Shown here: positions 51,268 through 53,180 of the stretch, piece after piece
Numbering within the stretch: position 1 is the first letter of the stretch
How the letters are laid out: each line of letters starts with the position of its first letter
DNA from: a virus
DNA: 53,180 nt
Direction: 5' to 3' (one strand)
IMG/VR virus record: IMGVR_UViG_3300024255_000034
Location: 1-53,180 of that record
The notes under the pieces: model-generated
Database searches by the model: none
Told to the model about the DNA's origin: nothing
What the model saw: only the letters and a program-made list of their open reading frames with translations
Position numbers and translations under genes: made by a program

Positions 51268-52319
51268 TGTTTGGTACATTTTTTTATAATGAGACAACAA
51301 AACGTGCAGTGTCTATATTTGGAACACTATTTAACAATATAACAATTAAAAAAATAAAAGGTGATGGTACTGTTTTAACAGAACAGAAAGTTCCTATATC
51401 ATACGGCCCTAAACAGAAATTCTTACAAAGACTTGCTGAAGAACCAAATCTAAATGATAACAATAGAACTGCAATCAGTTTACCTCGTATAGCATTTGAA
51501 GTTAGTGGTTATGAATATGATGCATCTAGACAGCAAAACAAACTTATAAGACATCAGAAGACTACCTTAGACACCGCTGACACGTCTAAAAGGTCTTACC
51601 AATACCAACCTGCACCCTACAACCTATCGTTCAATCTAAGTGTTTTGGCAAAGAATATGTCAGACGCATTACAGATATTAGAACAAATTTTACCATACTT
51701 TCAACCTGAATATACAGTCACAATGAAAATGATTGATTCAATGACTGATTATAGAGATGTTCCAATTATTCTAAATTCAGTATCTATGGAAGATACTTAT
51801 GAGGGTGATTTTACAGAAAGAAGAGTTATAGAGTATTCACTTTCCTTTACAATGAAACTAAACTATTTCGGGCCTGTTTACAATGGTAAAGTTATTAAAA
51901 ATGTTATTGAAAGAGATTACATTAATACTACAAGTGGTTTATTTACAACAAGTCAGATAGATAATTCAGGTCTAATAAAAGAAGTTAAACACTATGAACC
52001 TGCATTCGCAGAAACAACATCTACTGCAGTATCCAGTTCTACAACAATACCTTTTGCAACTGCAATAAATAATAGTATAAGTGTGGGTGATGAAGTATTT
52101 GGAACAAACTTAACAACCAATCCAACTATTTCAAGTATTGCAGAAAACAAACTATCGATAGTGGTTTCAGCTGCAGTGACATTAAACGCAACAACTAACC
52201 TAAAATTTGTAGGTTCAGTAGACCCAGGCGATACGTTCGTTGTTGCAGAAACAGTGACTTTTTATGATGATGGCACTCCTTCAACATTTACAGAAGATAA
52301 AGTGACCGATGCAAGTTAA
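51267..52319 (+). CDS. 15: gp15 tail sheath stabiliser
   Basis: A 350-residue protein (T4 gp15 is 272 aa). The N-terminal block MFGTFFYNETTKRAVSIFGTLFNNITI is diagnostic, followed by YGPKQKFLQRLAEEPNLNDNN and a tail-terminator core (YTVTMKMIDSMTDYRDVPIILNSVSMEDTYEGDFTERR). gp15 caps the tail so it can join the head. The last 80 residues (after about 265) are an extra Thr/Ser/Val-rich module not needed in T4. Confidence 0.88.
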   Translation: MFGTFFYNETTKRAVSIFGTLFNNITIKKIKGDGTVLTEQKVPISYGPKQKFLQRLAEEPNLNDNNRTAISLPRIAFEVSGYEYDASRQQNKLIRHQKTTLDTADTSKRSYQYQPAPYNLSFNLSVLAKNMSDALQILEQILPYFQPEYTVTMKMIDSMTDYRDVPIILNSVSMEDTYEGDFTERRVIEYSLSFTMKLNYFGPVYNGKVIKNVIERDYINTTSGLFTTSQIDNSGLIKEVKHYEPAFAETTSTAVSSSTTIPFATAINNSISVGDEVFGTNLTTNPTISSIAENKLSIVVSAAVTLNATTNLKFVGSVDPGDTFVVAETVTFYDDGTPSTFTEDKVTDAS

Positions 52320-52321
52320 TT

Positions 52322-52732
52322 ATGGCAAAAGATATAGACTCGAAATTAAATGATGTACTTGATATTTCTTCAGAAATAAAGAAAGAAACAACTCAAGTAA
52401 TCAAAAAACCACCCCAGTCAGACAATATTCAGACGGACTATAAGTACACTAGAGAAAATCTCTATGGTCTTGTAGAACGAGGACAAGATGCAATAGATGG
52501 CATTTTAGATGTTTGTAAAGAAACCGAAAATCCTCGTGCATACGAAGTTGCAGGTCAGTTAATTAAAACTGTAGGTGAAACTGCAGAGAAGTTACTAGAC
52601 GTTCAAACCAAATTGAAGAAGTTGGAAGATGAAAACGGAAGTGTTAAAACACAACATAATCATTTATATGTTGGTTCTACTTCAGAACTTCAAAAGTTCC
52701 TAAAGAAAGAAAGTAAAAAAGATGACGGTTAA
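52322..52732 (+). CDS. 16: gp16 small terminase subunit
   Basis: A 136-residue, mostly helical protein (T4 gp16 is 164 aa). The central motif YKYTRENLYGLVERGQDAIDGILDVCKETENPRAYEVAGQLIKTV is the marine gp16 pattern of a helical, ring-forming subunit. The C-terminus is lysine-rich (FLKKESKKDDG). It recognises packaging DNA and regulates gp17. It overlaps gene 17 by 11 bases. Confidence 0.85.
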   Translation: MAKDIDSKLNDVLDISSEIKKETTQVIKKPPQSDNIQTDYKYTRENLYGLVERGQDAIDGILDVCKETENPRAYEVAGQLIKTVGETAEKLLDVQTKLKKLEDENGSVKTQHNHLYVGSTSELQKFLKKESKKDDG

Positions 52733-53180
52733 TAAGAATGAAGGTTATCTTGGAAATAATCTTATCAAAAGAGCGGGTATTGAAACTCAATACGCAAAAG
52801 AAGAATTAGATGAATATCTAAAATGTTCTAAAGACCCTTGTCATTTCATTGAAACCTATACACAAATTATTTCACTTGACGAAGGTATGGTACCTTTTAA
52901 ACTTCGTGGGTATCAAGATAAGTTAATTAATCACTACAACGAATCTCGTTTTAGTGTGGTTCTCGCATCACGTCAGAGTGGTAAATCAATCACTTCTTGT
53001 GCATATCTATTATGGTTTCTATTATTTCACCCCGAAGTGACTGTTGCAATCCTTGCTAACAAAGGTGCAATTTCAAGAGAGATGATTGCACGTCTTGTCA
53101 CTATGTTAGAGAGTGTACCATTCTTTTTACAGCCAGGTGTTAAGATTCTTAACAAAGGGTCTATTGAATTTGCAAATGAT
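52722..53180 (+). CDS. 17: gp17 large terminase subunit (N-terminal part)
   Basis: The first 153 codons of the packaging motor; the gene runs off the window end. The ATG at 52722 lies within the end of gene 16. The N-terminus (DEYLKCSKDPCHFIETYTQI, about 30-49) is followed by FKLRGYQDKLI (Q-motif region, about 59-69) and the Walker A loop SRQSGKS (83-89). The ATPase strand VTVAILANKGAISREM follows. The nuclease domain lies outside the window. Confidence 0.96.
   Translation, partial: MTVNKNEGYLGNNLIKRAGIETQYAKEELDEYLKCSKDPCHFIETYTQIISLDEGMVPFKLRGYQDKLINHYNESRFSVVLASRQSGKSITSCAYLLWFLLFHPEVTVAILANKGAISREMIARLVTMLESVPFFLQPGVKILNKGSIEFAND

Overview
The window is a late-gene segment of a T4-like marine myovirus. 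The evidence is a run of proteins recognisable as T4 counterparts: replication and late transcription (gp33-like, gp59, gp32), tail and baseplate (gp4, gp26, gp54-like, gp48, gp53, gp27, gp5, gp25, gp6, gp7, gp8), neck (gp13, gp14, gp15) and terminase (gp16, gp17). TATAAATA-type late promoters occur throughout. The DNA is AT-rich, and the gene content (phage bS21, CMP-Kdo synthetase, a giant DUF4815 protein, 2OG-Fe(II) oxygenases) matches cyanophage- and pelagiphage-type T4-like phages. A SAR11-type host is plausible but is inference only.

Layout. 1-2896 (+) is a replication/late-transcription cluster ending in gene 32. 2897-3085 is a G-rich non-coding stretch with four consecutive perfect stems, directly before a phage ribosomal protein bS21 (3086-3322). 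3503-11171 is a minus-strand island. In its own transcription order it holds the gp4 nuclease, a HAD phosphatase, CMP-Kdo synthetase, a ParB-like 'HPG' protein, a 199-aa conserved protein, a gp54-like tube initiator, gp26 with a -1 frameshift extension, an EF-hand membrane protein and a tape-measure-like protein. 11209-24554 (+) is the baseplate operon. 24594-33245 holds a 2,217-aa DUF4815 protein and fibre proteins. 33247-44790 is a fibre/adhesin cassette bounded by two copies of a paralogous pair of Tyr/Pro/Gln-rich repeat proteins. 44824-49264 holds a glycosyltransferase fused to a ParB-like domain, an unknown protein, two 2OG-Fe(II) oxygenases and a DUF6065-like protein. 49282-53180 is the neck and terminase block; gp17 runs off the window end.

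How the parts may work together. The most unusual content is the four tyrosine/proline repeat proteins (20-aa, 60-bp units). Two of them share a C-terminal domain that differs between copies almost only by amino-acid-changing substitutions. Right after them come a GT8-like glycosyltransferase and two 2OG-Fe(II) dioxygenases, one of them prolyl-hydroxylase-like. I propose, as a hypothesis only, that these form an adhesin plus post-translational modification module on the virion.

Regulation is also striking. At several genes the late box lies so that a T4-type start site falls on the A of the ATG, which predicts leaderless late mRNAs. At 44778-44824 a late promoter sits inside the loop of a hairpin whose 3' arm covers the downstream ribosome binding site, the arrangement T4 uses to keep some genes untranslated until late transcription.
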